The notes: generated from the letters alone by a model not told the origin. A stretch of DNA of 52,511 nucleotides from Nitrospirota bacterium (GCA_013388455.1 JACAFF010000031.1:1-52511), one strand, 5' to 3'. Shown: positions 6,886 through 15,720, counted from the first letter of the stretch. Translations and numbers: made by a program.

Positions 6886-6969
6886 CGAATCAATCAAGGC
6901 GATGGGGAATAAGCCTCTACAGTTTTTTGCAAGGGCTGGTTGCCCTGTGCCTTATTTCAGGCGTTAGGC
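6880..6969 (+). other. attC site (90 bp)
   Basis: R'' GTCTAAC (6880-6886) and R' GTTAGGC (6963-6969), both consensus. Arms AATCAATCAAGGCGATGGGGA and CCCTGTGCCTTATTTCAGGC pair with several mismatches around a central region rich in T. The upstream cupin gene's stop codon is inside R''. Confidence 0.8.
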
Positions 6970-6976
6970 TTAAAAA

Positions 6977-7696
6977 ATGAATAACTACCAATACAAAGTT
7001 TTAGACATTCTCCATAATGCGGAAAAATACCACGACGCATATTATAAGGCCGAAACATTTCGTGGTCCGAGTCTCTATTTCCATAGACGAACACTTGAAA
7101 TGGCTAATTCTGACAATTTCGAACTATATCTGGAATTTATATATGCAACTTTAGCCTCATGGGGAATGCACAGGATGGGAAAGGGTGGCTCTAAAATGCA
7201 GAGTTTTGATGTTTTTAAAAGAAGCGTTTTGGGAATAAAAGATAAAATTGAAGAGGCAAAAAAGATTAATTATCAAAACGTGACCAATTCAGATTGGGGA
7301 CTTTTAGAAAAGATATTTCGTGGTATAAAAGTCATGGCGAGCGGCACAAGTATAGTCGGTAACTCCAAAGTCATGGCTCATATGATTCCTAACATAGTCC
7401 CACCAATCGACCGTGAGTACACTTTGAAATATTTGAAAGGCAATACAAACATAAGGAATGGATTAGATTACGAATGGAAACTTATGAAAGAAATTATATC
7501 AGAATTTTTTATCCCAGTTGCAAAGGATACTGAGTTTGTCAAAAAAGCTAATACCTGGATAGCAAATCAACCAGAATATCCATGGGATACATCTATCTTC
7601 AAAGTTATAGATAACCTTGTTATAGGTGCAAGCAAGAAAGTGAAAAAGCCTAATAAATCACTCCAGCGGATGGCTTACAGCCACCACCCAGCTTAG
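6977..7696 (+). CDS. cassette protein of unknown function (239 aa)
   Basis: I do not recognise a domain. The protein is soluble, basic and mostly helical, with a conserved-looking stretch ASGTSIVGNSKVMAHMIPN followed by IVPPIDREYTLKYL, and an N-terminal YYKAETFRGPSLYFHRRTLE. ATG lies 7 bp after the R' box at 6963, without a Shine-Dalgarno. The last 16 or so residues (KPNKSLQRMAYSHHPA) are translated from the attC site itself, so the C-terminus is set by the cassette junction rather than by the fold. Similar small orphan proteins are common in chromosomal integrons. The frame is intact and the gene is probably real. Confidence 0.7.
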   Translation: MNNYQYKVLDILHNAEKYHDAYYKAETFRGPSLYFHRRTLEMANSDNFELYLEFIYATLASWGMHRMGKGGSKMQSFDVFKRSVLGIKDKIEEAKKINYQNVTNSDWGLLEKIFRGIKVMASGTSIVGNSKVMAHMIPNIVPPIDREYTLKYLKGNTNIRNGLDYEWKLMKEIISEFFIPVAKDTEFVKKANTWIANQPEYPWDTSIFKVIDNLVIGASKKVKKPNKSLQRMAYSHHPA

Positions 7697-7705
7697 ACGT
7701 TGGAC
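7648..7705 (+). other. attC site (58 bp)
   Basis: R'' GCCTAAT (7648-7654) and R' GTTGGAC (7699-7705). Inner blocks AAATCACTCCAGCGGATGGCT match the 58-bp site at 5620 closely, showing both derive from one attC type. R'' has lost its final C. It overlaps the 3' end of the preceding gene. Confidence 0.75.
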
Positions 7706-7725
7706 GGATAGAAGGAGATTAATCC

Positions 7726-8937
7726 ATGCGTATACTTGACTGGTTACGTGAAATGGTAAGTGGCAATCCAGAAAGATTGCCCGCTAAATCATTTATCCCG
7801 CTTCTCACAGACGGCGGAGAGGAGCGAGGCGCAATTTTAGTCCACAGTGACGAAACCCGTGATATTCTTGTGAATGAATTTACGTTTCAACCTACAGCGG
7901 ATGTTGCACCTCACGGTGGGAATATTTCTTCCTATTTCGCCGATCAACTTGGAGCTACTGCGGGACTTGTTAATACCGCAATACAATCCAGACAGCTACT
8001 TCAGGTGGTAGGTTCACCTCAAGTATTGGCAGGTTTAAAGGACGGTTCCTTAACCGTGATGCGCTCGGCAGGGCAAATGACTGGAACAGTAGTAAGCAAT
8101 GCTACTCAGAAAATCGCGGGTCAACTCCGATTCACACCAGCAAATATAGGTGGTATTATTGTTCCGCTTGCAATTTGGCAAATCCTTAATGCTATTGCAG
8201 GGGTTACACATCTCCAGAGAATCAATGCAAAACTTGAAACCCTTCAAATGGGAATAGAGCGTTTGGCAATAAGGCTTCAGGCAAAAACCTATGGAAAACT
8301 GATATCGGCGGTTGCGATACTCGAAGAACTTTTGAAGCAATGTGCGATTACAGGGACTTTTTCGCCAGATATGACGGTTAAACTCGCATTAGCAGAGAGA
8401 GATATACGATCTGCCTTAGCAGAGCAACAGCTACTTGTGCAAAGGTTTGACGATATCAGCAAGCAGATACTTAAAGAGGCTAGAGGAAAACAGGGAGCAT
8501 TTCGGTGCAACCAGCTTCTGAAGGAAGAATCATCAGAATTTCTTATGAATGCCAAACTTCTGACAGCAGCTTCAAGGGCCTATTTATTGGCAGCTGAGGT
8601 TTGGATTCGACACGACTTAGAACATAACCCTAGGTACGTCTCTATGCGTTTACGTGACTTGGAGCGGAAGATGGACACAATAAACAATACGGTCTCACCC
8701 TTGGGGATTCTGGAAGAGTTACAAGAACGTGCCATTGATTGCTTAGAGGAAATGAATTGGTTTAGTAGGAATATATTCAACAGAGGGCTTAAGAATGATA
8801 TTAAATCCCGGACTTTTCAGCAAAATGGAGACCGAGAAGAAACTCATCAAAATACCGGAGTGCCAAGCGTGGTTATCTGGAAAGACCAGAACAACCAGAC
8901 AAAGAGTGTTGTTATTGACGTTGCACTAGAGGAATAA
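7726..8937 (+). CDS. cassette protein with one hydrophobic segment and long helical region, function unknown
   Basis: 403 residues. Roughly the first 130 are mixed alpha/beta with low charge (LLTDGGEERGAILVHSDET), then a hydrophobic segment near 138-157 (IGGIIVPLAIWQILNAIAGV), then about 190 residues of helix with heptad-like leucines (INAKLETLQMGIERLAIRL and RYVSMRLRDLERKMDTI) and a short beta tail ending VVIWKDQNNQTKSVVIDVALEE-like. The layout of a single membrane-active segment flanked by long helices recalls membrane-targeting effectors, but I cannot name a family. A good Shine-Dalgarno GAAGGAG precedes the ATG at 7726, unlike most neighbours. Largest gene in the array, GC higher than neighbouring cassettes. 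Confidence 0.7.
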   Translation: MRILDWLREMVSGNPERLPAKSFIPLLTDGGEERGAILVHSDETRDILVNEFTFQPTADVAPHGGNISSYFADQLGATAGLVNTAIQSRQLLQVVGSPQVLAGLKDGSLTVMRSAGQMTGTVVSNATQKIAGQLRFTPANIGGIIVPLAIWQILNAIAGVTHLQRINAKLETLQMGIERLAIRLQAKTYGKLISAVAILEELLKQCAITGTFSPDMTVKLALAERDIRSALAEQQLLVQRFDDISKQILKEARGKQGAFRCNQLLKEESSEFLMNAKLLTAASRAYLLAAEVWIRHDLEHNPRYVSMRLRDLERKMDTINNTVSPLGILEELQERAIDCLEEMNWFSRNIFNRGLKNDIKSRTFQQNGDREETHQNTGVPSVVIWKDQNNQTKSVVIDVALEE

Positions 8938-8942
8938 GACTC

Positions 8943-9000
8943 GTCCAACGACCGGTTCCAACGGACGGTGTTCCGCCACCGCTGAACTGGAGCATTATCT
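8943..9000 (+). other. attC site with inactivated R' box (58 bp), end of the array
   Basis: R'' GTCCAAC (8943-8949) is the exact complement of the previous R' GTTGGAC. Arms GGTTCCAACGGACGG and CCGCCACCGCTGAACTGGAGC pair well. Where R' is expected (8994-9000, giving again 58 bp) the sequence is ATTATCT, so the conserved GTT is lost. This would block integrase-mediated excision at the right end. Confidence 0.65.
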
Positions 9001-9253
9001 GTAAGCACATGGTTCATAGTCGCCCTCAGTATAGTATATGTCATTATTTTTGGTATCGTCTTGTATGAGGCATATGACACTCTCAAATTGTGTTGTAATG
9101 TTGAATATACGCTTTACAAAAATTTATTATGTGAAAAAATAATTCAACACAAAATGAGAAAAATTGCTAACAAATTCATCCAGTCTGACCGGGATTAACG
9201 TTTTTTGATTTTAATCTCAGGCTCGTTGCCTCAGGCTTGGCAGGCTGACAATA
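9001..9253. other. non-coding or decayed stretch after the array
   Basis: An open frame with no start codon runs from 8986 to a TAA at 9196 and includes a hydrophobic stretch WFIVALSIVYVIIFGIVLYE, then a charged tail ending KFIQSDRD. It could be the body of a truncated small membrane protein. From 9199 to 9253 there is nothing recognisable apart from a GC-rich patch CAGGCTCGTTGCCTCAGGC. Confidence 0.35.
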
Positions 9254-9367
9254 GCAGATGGTCACCTGGGGGTATGGTCGGCACTCGGAGAACTGCATGC
9301 CGAAGGGAAAGAGCTGAGGTGCTGGAACCATAAGATCAGGAATCTCCTTGACTGCTTACCCAAGAGA
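9254..9367 (+). pseudogene. IS256-family transposase fragment
   Basis: The frame from 9254 reads ADGHLGVWSALGELHAEGKE then LRCWNHKIRNLLDCLPKR, the highly conserved core of Mutator/IS256 DDE transposases (ADGHLG...QRCWNHK...LP). Nothing upstream or downstream restores a full enzyme; sequence to about 9480 may include more of its decayed 3' part. The fragment sits between the last attC and the protease gene, a typical graveyard position. Confidence 0.7.
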
Positions 9368-9479
9368 AAAGGACTATCCAAAAACGACAGAGAAGCTCCT
9401 TTCTGATTTCGAGTCAACCATTGGATTCATGAACACTTTTCTCTTAACATCCAGAGGCAATAAAGAAACAACGGAAGCA

Positions 9480-12029
9480 CTACCTAGATCCAGGGGAGGC
9501 GCTCCATGAACCACTTGATATTAAGTAATCATTACAATAAGCGTCATATTTGTTGATAGAGTAAGTGCCTACACTTTCAGTTTGAGAATGGAATTCGCCT
9601 TGAATCGAAATCCCGGAGCTATCCAAGTTAAATTCTCCATTCACTATATCAAAATCGTATGAAAAACCAACATAATAGTCAAAAGGTTCGCAAATGCCAA
9701 CATTTGTAAAATATATAGGGCCAAGGATAAGGGATAAGGGCTCACCACCTGAAAAGCTCAGAGGGCTCCCACTTGTTGTTAAAGAAGTTCCATCTGTTGA
9801 CACATAAAATTCAATAATATCGTCGGACCATATACCGGACGAGATAGATGTGTCCCCTGATGTGCCAACTGTAAATGTGCCATAAGTCTCTCCAATTTTA
9901 TTCTGGAGAATAAGGTAATAAGTCCCAGACGAAAGCTTTTTCGGCACCTGAAAAGTGAGGTAGCTATAGCCAGTATTTGAGTCCATTGCATAGCTTAAAA
10001 CTTTACATTTTGTTCTTGTGAATGTTGTTATGTTTTCGAGATAAACCTTTGGTTTTTTATTAGTAAAAAAACTGCCCTGAACGGTAACGATATCACCTTC
10101 TGTGCCTGAAGCTGGTGAAATTGTATCAATACTCGGATTCATAATTGTAAATGTGCCCATAGACATTGCAGATAATCCTTTTGGTTGAACATATAAATTG
10201 TAAGTACCCGGCGGTAATATTTTTGTCCACAGGCTTGTAACATAAGAATCACTGTAGCTTTCAACTTTAGCCTTTGTAGCCACAGTCGTATCATTTGCGA
10301 GATAAACTGTGGGCTTGGATATCCCTAACCCTGAACCATAGACTGTAAACCTTGTTCCTATGGTTCCCTGTATATTCTGTTGAGTTATTTGCGGTAAACT
10401 CAATCTGCCAAATCCGTAAATATTATCCTGGCCAGAAACTCCCATATCTATTGCAGAGCCTGTTAATGCATTCCAGAGTTGTGATACTGAATAACCTGGA
10501 TTTGCTGACAATATCAATGCTGCTGCACCTGCTACATGAGGAGAGGATGCACTTGTACCAGGAAAGTTATTCATTCCATAAGAATATGTTGAAACATAAT
10601 CAGGAGCAGAAATCTCAGGCTTATATCTACCGTCATTTGTAGGGCCTTGTGAGCTATACTCTGCAATTGGCCCTGTCACCCAGTTCACATAATTAATAGC
10701 ACCAATTGCAAATGCACCAATTGCATCTCCAGGACTTGTAATACTACTTGAAGCAATAGAATAATCTAAAATTTCATGTCCTAAACTGAAAATATCGAGT
10801 TTATTATTTGAAGTCGCAGAATATTTTTTAATAGCAAAATAATAATAATCTGTTGAAGGTGCTACATAAGAAAAAGACTCGATAGGTAGTTGAGAACCAT
10901 TCTGAATATTCTCACTCAATGCAACAATACTCTGTGAACTATCAATAACTTGAAAAAGGTATATGTCATAATCTTGGTCAGAAGCAGGCCAATCATCCCA
11001 TGTCATATAGATATCTATAGTTTCACCTTGCTCTGCATATATAGGTATCAATTCAACGGTATTTGCTACATTATGCCAGCTATCTGCATCAAGATCATTG
11101 AAGAAAGCCTCATAATGTTGTTTTGCATAGTTTCCCATTGAATTAGACCAGAAGATATTATTTCTATAGGCATCATCTACTGTGCAAACGGGATTGCTGT
11201 AATAACAACTTCCATCATAGAAATTTGTATTTATCCATGATACTGAATGAGTTACAACTTTAATGCTGTTCGTTTTGCAGTAATTCTTTGCATCAACCAG
11301 ATCCAATAAATCGCCTATCTTGATGAGATACAATTGTGCTCCAGGCGCTATATCATAAACAATCTCTGCACAGGCAGTTCCATGAGGGTCGGTTTCAGAA
11401 ACGAATGTTGTTGTTGAACATCCTGAACCTGTGCAATCTAATTGGATAACACTTGACGGCAACTCGCCCGCAGCAACTGCTGAAGATACTCCGGCAAACC
11501 CCAAATCAATTATTGCAACTTTTACCCCTGTTCCATTGTATCCAGATGAAATATATGATGAAACGTTTATTAAATTTACTCCTTCACTCTTAATATCCTG
11601 GGGAATTGGCTTATCCGGTAATTTAATAAATGTAATGACTTCAATATTTTCAGCTATTTTCGATAACATACCTATAGGAACTTTAGCTTTTACCACATTA
11701 TCAGAGATTTTTATAATCTCTGCGCCATATGTCTCAAGCCCATTAATATCAACAGATTTTGTATCTATAAAAAGAATAAAAACGATTATATTATCGCTGT
11801 CTTCAATTTTAAGCTTTTTTTCTGCAGCAAATTTTTTAGAATAAGAAGCTCCCTTTCTATACTCATTTTCTAATTGCGAAAGAACACTTTCTAACTTATG
11901 GTATAAATTAGGATCTTTCTGGACAACTGGAAGATTCTCTGCTTTGACTGGGCTGATAAACAATAAGATAAGTGAAATGATAGAAACAAAAAAGAAAAAT
12001 TTGCTCACAAGCAGTTTTTTACAAAACAT
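9480..12029 (-). CDS. secreted subtilisin-like (S8) serine protease with IPT/TIG-like repeats
   Basis: Extracellular peptidase of 849 residues. A signal peptide (VSIISLILLFISPVKA) ends near residue 30. The catalytic triad is visible: Asp175 in VAIIDLGFAG, His216 in TDPHGTACAE and Ser493 in GTSASSPHVAGAAA. Residues 320-430 form an insert with beta-rich sequence (ETIDIYMTWDDWPASDQDYD) like pre-peptidase C-terminal domains. After the catalytic domain come two IPT-like modules (GTRFTVYGSGLGISKP, SGTEGDIVTVQGSFF). The ATG at 12029 has GGAGG seven bases upstream and is preferred over one 27 bp further out. No neighbour shares the strand, so it is probably monocistronic. The C-terminus SGSWSASPGSR abuts transposase debris and may be altered. 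Confidence 0.88.
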   Translation of the reverse strand: MFCKKLLVSKFFFFVSIISLILLFISPVKAENLPVVQKDPNLYHKLESVLSQLENEYRKGASYSKKFAAEKKLKIEDSDNIIVFILFIDTKSVDINGLETYGAEIIKISDNVVKAKVPIGMLSKIAENIEVITFIKLPDKPIPQDIKSEGVNLINVSSYISSGYNGTGVKVAIIDLGFAGVSSAVAAGELPSSVIQLDCTGSGCSTTTFVSETDPHGTACAEIVYDIAPGAQLYLIKIGDLLDLVDAKNYCKTNSIKVVTHSVSWINTNFYDGSCYYSNPVCTVDDAYRNNIFWSNSMGNYAKQHYEAFFNDLDADSWHNVANTVELIPIYAEQGETIDIYMTWDDWPASDQDYDIYLFQVIDSSQSIVALSENIQNGSQLPIESFSYVAPSTDYYYFAIKKYSATSNNKLDIFSLGHEILDYSIASSSITSPGDAIGAFAIGAINYVNWVTGPIAEYSSQGPTNDGRYKPEISAPDYVSTYSYGMNNFPGTSASSPHVAGAAALILSANPGYSVSQLWNALTGSAIDMGVSGQDNIYGFGRLSLPQITQQNIQGTIGTRFTVYGSGLGISKPTVYLANDTTVATKAKVESYSDSYVTSLWTKILPPGTYNLYVQPKGLSAMSMGTFTIMNPSIDTISPASGTEGDIVTVQGSFFTNKKPKVYLENITTFTRTKCKVLSYAMDSNTGYSYLTFQVPKKLSSGTYYLILQNKIGETYGTFTVGTSGDTSISSGIWSDDIIEFYVSTDGTSLTTSGSPLSFSGGEPLSLILGPIYFTNVGICEPFDYYVGFSYDFDIVNGEFNLDSSGISIQGEFHSQTESVGTYSINKYDAYCNDYLISSGSWSASPGSR

Positions 12030-12234
12030 AACCACACCTCCATTTAGGAATATCACTTTAGCGTATAATCTATTATTGTAGAAATAAAATTTTTATTCTA
12101 CTATTTTTTATTTTATAAATAATATTGATAGTGATTTTTCAACTGAGAATTAATTAAAATTAAAAATGAGTAAAATATAATTTAATGAGTTGACCGAAAA
12201 TAAATTTTTTAATATCTAAAGGAAACCAGCAAAT

Positions 12235-12426
12235 ATGAAAAAATATCTAATCACATTTCCAGTGGTAGAAAAACAGAAATGTAAAAATTGTAAAATAATG
12301 TTTGACATAAACAAACTTAAAAATAATGTAGTTGGCATGAATGAAGACGCATATGGCCTTCCGGCAATAATGGTTAGATGTCCAATATGTAAGACACTAT
12401 TCGAATGGGAGACAAAATGTAATTGA
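12235..12426 (+). CDS. small zinc-ribbon protein
   Basis: 63 residues with two CxxC pairs, CKNC (17-20) and CPIC (50-53), spaced as in MJ0042/rubredoxin-like zinc ribbons that often form the N-terminus of larger regulators. Here the ribbon stands alone with an aromatic C-terminus (LFEWETKCN). AAAGGA at 12220-12225 could serve as ribosome binding site. Metal binding is a fair inference; role unknown. Confidence 0.55.
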   Translation: MKKYLITFPVVEKQKCKNCKIMFDINKLKNNVVGMNEDAYGLPAIMVRCPICKTLFEWETKCN

Positions 12427-12560
12427 AAGTGCCTATATAAAGGTGAAATGTTTTTATTTAGCCCTGATTATTCATAAGCTATGGTTAATAACCCTTGCTA
12501 AGGGGGGACTAAGGATAATGAAATTTTTGAATTAATTTGGTTAGGGAAAGGTTATAAAAA

Positions 12561-13454
12561 ATGGATATCGCGATACTTGGTGCACCAGGATGTGTTGGAA
12601 GGCATATTATTCAAAAACTTCTTAAGAACTCAAACTATAAAATTACTGCATCTTACAGAACAGAAGAAGAAATACCTAAAGATTTAGGGCATAAAAACCT
12701 CGTATGGAAACAGGTTAATTTATTCGACAGAAAAAGTGCTGAGAATTTTTTATATAAATCTGACATATTGATTTATTTAATACACTCTCTTGGCGTAAAA
12801 AATTTTGAACAGCTTGATGTAAAATTAGCTCAGGAAACAGGGCAGGCAGCACTGAATGCTGGAATCAAGAAGATCATCTATCTTGGTGGAATAGTGCCCG
12901 AAAATAAAAAAGCTTCTCCACACCTCATAAGCAGGATGAAGACAGGTAAAGCACTTGCATCATTTGGGATACCAGTTGCAGAAGTCCGTGCAAGTATATT
13001 ACTTGCTAAATGCAGCATTTCTTTCCTGATTGTCTACAAACTCGCAAAACGTCTGCCTGTTATGATAACCCCTCGCTGGTTAAACTCCCTTTGTTCACCG
13101 ATTGCACTTGAAGATGCAGCATTTTTTATTGAATCATTGATCCCAAAAGAGATTCATGGACATGAAATTTTTGAAATAGGGGCTGAAACTATAAGATACA
13201 GAGATCTTATATCAAGATGTGGTGAAGCGATCAGGGCTACTAAAAATATAATTATTCCGGTTCCATTTTTTGCAATAAAGATGTCCGCTTTATGGATAGG
13301 CTTAATAACTGGTGTGCCAAATAGTATCGGTATAGCACTTGCAGAAGGGCTCAGAAGTAATACTATACCTTCAAGAAATCGTTTTAGAGAAATTACTGGA
13401 AAAGATCCTACTCCAATCAATTCTGTCCTTAAGCAACTTGCTGAGCAAATGTAA
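12561..13454 (+). CDS. NAD(P)-binding Rossmann-fold protein (NmrA/YbjT-like SDR)
   Basis: 297 residues starting MDIAILGAPGCVGRHIIQKL, an atypical SDR glycine-rich turn (G-x-x-G-x-x-G). Further conserved features are LIYLIHSLG (62-70 region), AGIKKIIYLGGIVPE and ASFGIPVAEVRASILL, all matching atypical extended SDRs of the NmrA/YbjT group, which bind NAD(P)H without being classical dehydrogenases. C-terminal sequence EIGAETIRYRDLISRCGEAI fits the same family. Frame intact; AAAGG upstream. A spacer of 134 bp separates it from the zinc-ribbon gene and contains a small inverted repeat around CCCTTGCTAAGGGGG. Substrate unknown. Confidence 0.7.
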   Translation: MDIAILGAPGCVGRHIIQKLLKNSNYKITASYRTEEEIPKDLGHKNLVWKQVNLFDRKSAENFLYKSDILIYLIHSLGVKNFEQLDVKLAQETGQAALNAGIKKIIYLGGIVPENKKASPHLISRMKTGKALASFGIPVAEVRASILLAKCSISFLIVYKLAKRLPVMITPRWLNSLCSPIALEDAAFFIESLIPKEIHGHEIFEIGAETIRYRDLISRCGEAIRATKNIIIPVPFFAIKMSALWIGLITGVPNSIGIALAEGLRSNTIPSRNRFREITGKDPTPINSVLKQLAEQM

Positions 13455-13558
13455 AAATAAAGCCTACGGAAAAATTGAAAAAAATATATAAAAATTAGTA
13501 ATATTAAACTCTACAAAATTAAATTAATTTCATAATCCAGACTTTAAGGTAAATTTTT

Positions 13559-14629
13559 ATGGGAGAACTTGAGAGATTAAGAAAAGAAATTGATGAGATT
13601 GACAGTAAAATACTCGATCTCTTGAATAAAAGGGCGAATATTGTTATTGAAATTGCAGAGATAAAAAGGAATGAAAATGCAAAATTCTATTCTCCTGAAC
13701 GTGAAAATCAGATATTAGAACGTTTAACTAAACTCAACAAAGGACCTTTTCCAAATGATACCCTTAAAGTTATTTACAAAGAGATACTGTCTGCTTCACT
13801 TTCTCTTGAGGAGCCATTGAAAGTTGCATGTCTTGGGCCTTTAGCCACATTTACGCATCTTGCTGCTTTGAGACACTTTGGATCATCTGCTCTGTTTGTG
13901 CCTGTTGAAAGCATTAAGGGAGTGTTTGATGCAGTGGTTTCTGGTGAAGCAGAATATGGAGTTGTCCCAATCGAGAATTCAAATGAAGGGGTAATTACAC
14001 ATACACTTGATCTTTTCATGGATTATGAATTAAAAGTGTCAGCCGAAATTATGCTTGAGATAGTTCATAACCTAATTTCAAAAAGTGGGGATAGGTTAAA
14101 AATAAAGAGAGTTTATTCAAATCCTCATGCAGCAGCACAATGTAGACGATGGCTTGGGACAAATCTTCCGGGTATCCCTATCCTTGAATCTACCAGCACT
14201 GCAAAAGCTGCTGAGCTTGTATCCAGAGATGAGGAGGCAGCAGCAATAGCGAGTGAGCTTGCAGCAAAAGTATATGATCTTAAATTTATTGAAAAAAATA
14301 TTGGAGACAGTAAATACAATATAACCCGTTTTCTTGTTATCTCTAAAGATTTTCCACCCAGGACAGGGAGAGACAAGACGTCTATTGTATTTTCAATAAA
14401 AGATAGACCAGGTGCTCTCTATGATATTCTTTACCCTTTTAAGAAAGCAAAAATTAATCTAACTAAAATCGAGTCAAGACCTTCCAAGAGGAAAGCTTGG
14501 GAATATATATTTTTTGTTGATATGGAAGGACACATAGAAGATAAGAAATTGCGTAAGGCAATTGAGACCGTAAAAGACAACTGCCTTTATCTGAAGATTT
14601 TAGGTTCCTATCCACATGGCGGAGTTTGA
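13559..14629 (+). CDS. pheA: bifunctional chorismate mutase / prephenate dehydratase (P-protein)
   Basis: Converts chorismate to prephenate and then phenylpyruvate on the phenylalanine branch. 356 residues in the usual three parts: AroQ-type chorismate mutase (1-85, LRKEIDEIDSKILDLLNKRA), prephenate dehydratase (about 88-265, with NSNEGVITHTLD and the catalytic TRF in SKYNITRFLVI), and a C-terminal ACT domain (about 272-352, DRPGALYDIL and ESRPSKRKAWEY) that binds phenylalanine for feedback control. The usual GPxGTF turn reads GPLATF, with Ala for Gly. First gene of a long run of same-strand genes; its stop overlaps the hisC start. Confidence 0.95.
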   Translation: MGELERLRKEIDEIDSKILDLLNKRANIVIEIAEIKRNENAKFYSPERENQILERLTKLNKGPFPNDTLKVIYKEILSASLSLEEPLKVACLGPLATFTHLAALRHFGSSALFVPVESIKGVFDAVVSGEAEYGVVPIENSNEGVITHTLDLFMDYELKVSAEIMLEIVHNLISKSGDRLKIKRVYSNPHAAAQCRRWLGTNLPGIPILESTSTAKAAELVSRDEEAAAIASELAAKVYDLKFIEKNIGDSKYNITRFLVISKDFPPRTGRDKTSIVFSIKDRPGALYDILYPFKKAKINLTKIESRPSKRKAWEYIFFVDMEGHIEDKKLRKAIETVKDNCLYLKILGSYPHGGV

Positions 14630-15720
14630 TGATAAAACCCTCTGAGTTTATTACAGATTTAAAGCCTTATGTTCCTGGGAAGCCCTTAGAAGAACTTGAG
14701 CGGGAATTCGGTATTAAGGATTCCATTAAACTGGCATCAAATGAAAATCCCCTCGGGCCTTCGCCTTTAGCATTTAAAGCTGTTTTAAAACATTTACAGA
14801 ATTCACAGGGAATTACTGCATTCAGCAGATACCCAGATGGCAGTGGATATTATTTAAAGAAAGCCCTTTGTAAAAAGCTATCAGTGAATGAAGATGAAAT
14901 TATTCTTGGTAACGGCTCAAATGAATTGATTGATATAGTTGCAAGAGCATTTCTGCAGCCAGGTGATGAAGCAGTAATGGCAAATCCTTCTTTTATTGTT
15001 TATCCAATGTCTGTTAAGTCTGTAGGCGCGGTCCCGATACAAATACCTTTAAAGAATTATACCCATGACCTTAATGCTATGTTTGAAGCTGTTAATCCAC
15101 TGACGAAGATGTTTTTTATTGCAAATCCAAATAACCCAACAGGAACTATAAACAGAAAGCATGAACTTGATTATTTAATGGAACGCCTTCCTGAGGATAT
15201 TCTTGTTGTTATAGATGAAGCTTACTACGAATATGTTACAGACCCTGAATATGCTGATAGCATGAAACATTTCAGAGACGGAAGGGATATACTCATATTA
15301 AGAACATTTTCTAAAATTTATGGACTTGCAGGCCTCAGGATAGGATATGGAGTTGCAAGAAGTCATATTATTTCTGAAATGAATAAGATCAGGCCACCAT
15401 TCAATACAGGAACAATTTCACAACAAGCAGCTTTATGGGCTCTCAAGGACGATACACATATAAAATCTTCTCGTAAAGTAAATGAAAATGGGAAAAGGTA
15501 TCTTTACAGACAACTCGAAATCCTTAGGGTAAACTACGTTCCAACTGAGGCAAATTTCATATATATTATTCTAAACTGTGATGCTAATGATATTTTTAAT
15601 AAATTATTAAAAAAAGGGGTAATTGTCAGACCTGTTGGTCCTCAGGAAATACGGGTAACTATAGGTCTGCCGGATGAAAATAAAAGATTTGTAAAAGCAC
15701 TAAAAGAAGTCATTGGTTAA
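14629..15720 (+). CDS. hisC: histidinol-phosphate / aromatic aminotransferase (PLP fold type I)
   Basis: Aminotransferase subgroup I beta. The HisC signature ASNENPLGPSP, the NPNNPTG loop and the PLP lysine in RTFSKIYGLAGLRIGYG are present; 363 residues is normal. Placed between pheA and aroF, it more likely transaminates phenylpyruvate, 4-hydroxyphenylpyruvate or prephenate than histidinol phosphate, though the family is often dual-specific. ATG at 14629 overlaps the pheA TGA (TGATG), with GGCGGAG upstream, implying translational coupling; an in-frame TTG three bases earlier is less likely. Confidence 0.9.
   Translation: MIKPSEFITDLKPYVPGKPLEELEREFGIKDSIKLASNENPLGPSPLAFKAVLKHLQNSQGITAFSRYPDGSGYYLKKALCKKLSVNEDEIILGNGSNELIDIVARAFLQPGDEAVMANPSFIVYPMSVKSVGAVPIQIPLKNYTHDLNAMFEAVNPLTKMFFIANPNNPTGTINRKHELDYLMERLPEDILVVIDEAYYEYVTDPEYADSMKHFRDGRDILILRTFSKIYGLAGLRIGYGVARSHIISEMNKIRPPFNTGTISQQAALWALKDDTHIKSSRKVNENGKRYLYRQLEILRVNYVPTEANFIYIILNCDANDIFNKLLKKGVIVRPVGPQEIRVTIGLPDENKRFVKALKEVIG

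Noticed and set aside
1-9000. Integrase gene intI for the cassette array
   Set aside because: No open frame contains tyrosine recombinase boxes (R...H-x-x-R...Y); if an integrase exists it is outside the window.
10352-11844. Plus-strand open frames of 63-137 codons within the protease gene
   Set aside because: They lie antisense to a well-supported S8 protease, have no family features and no ribosome binding sites.
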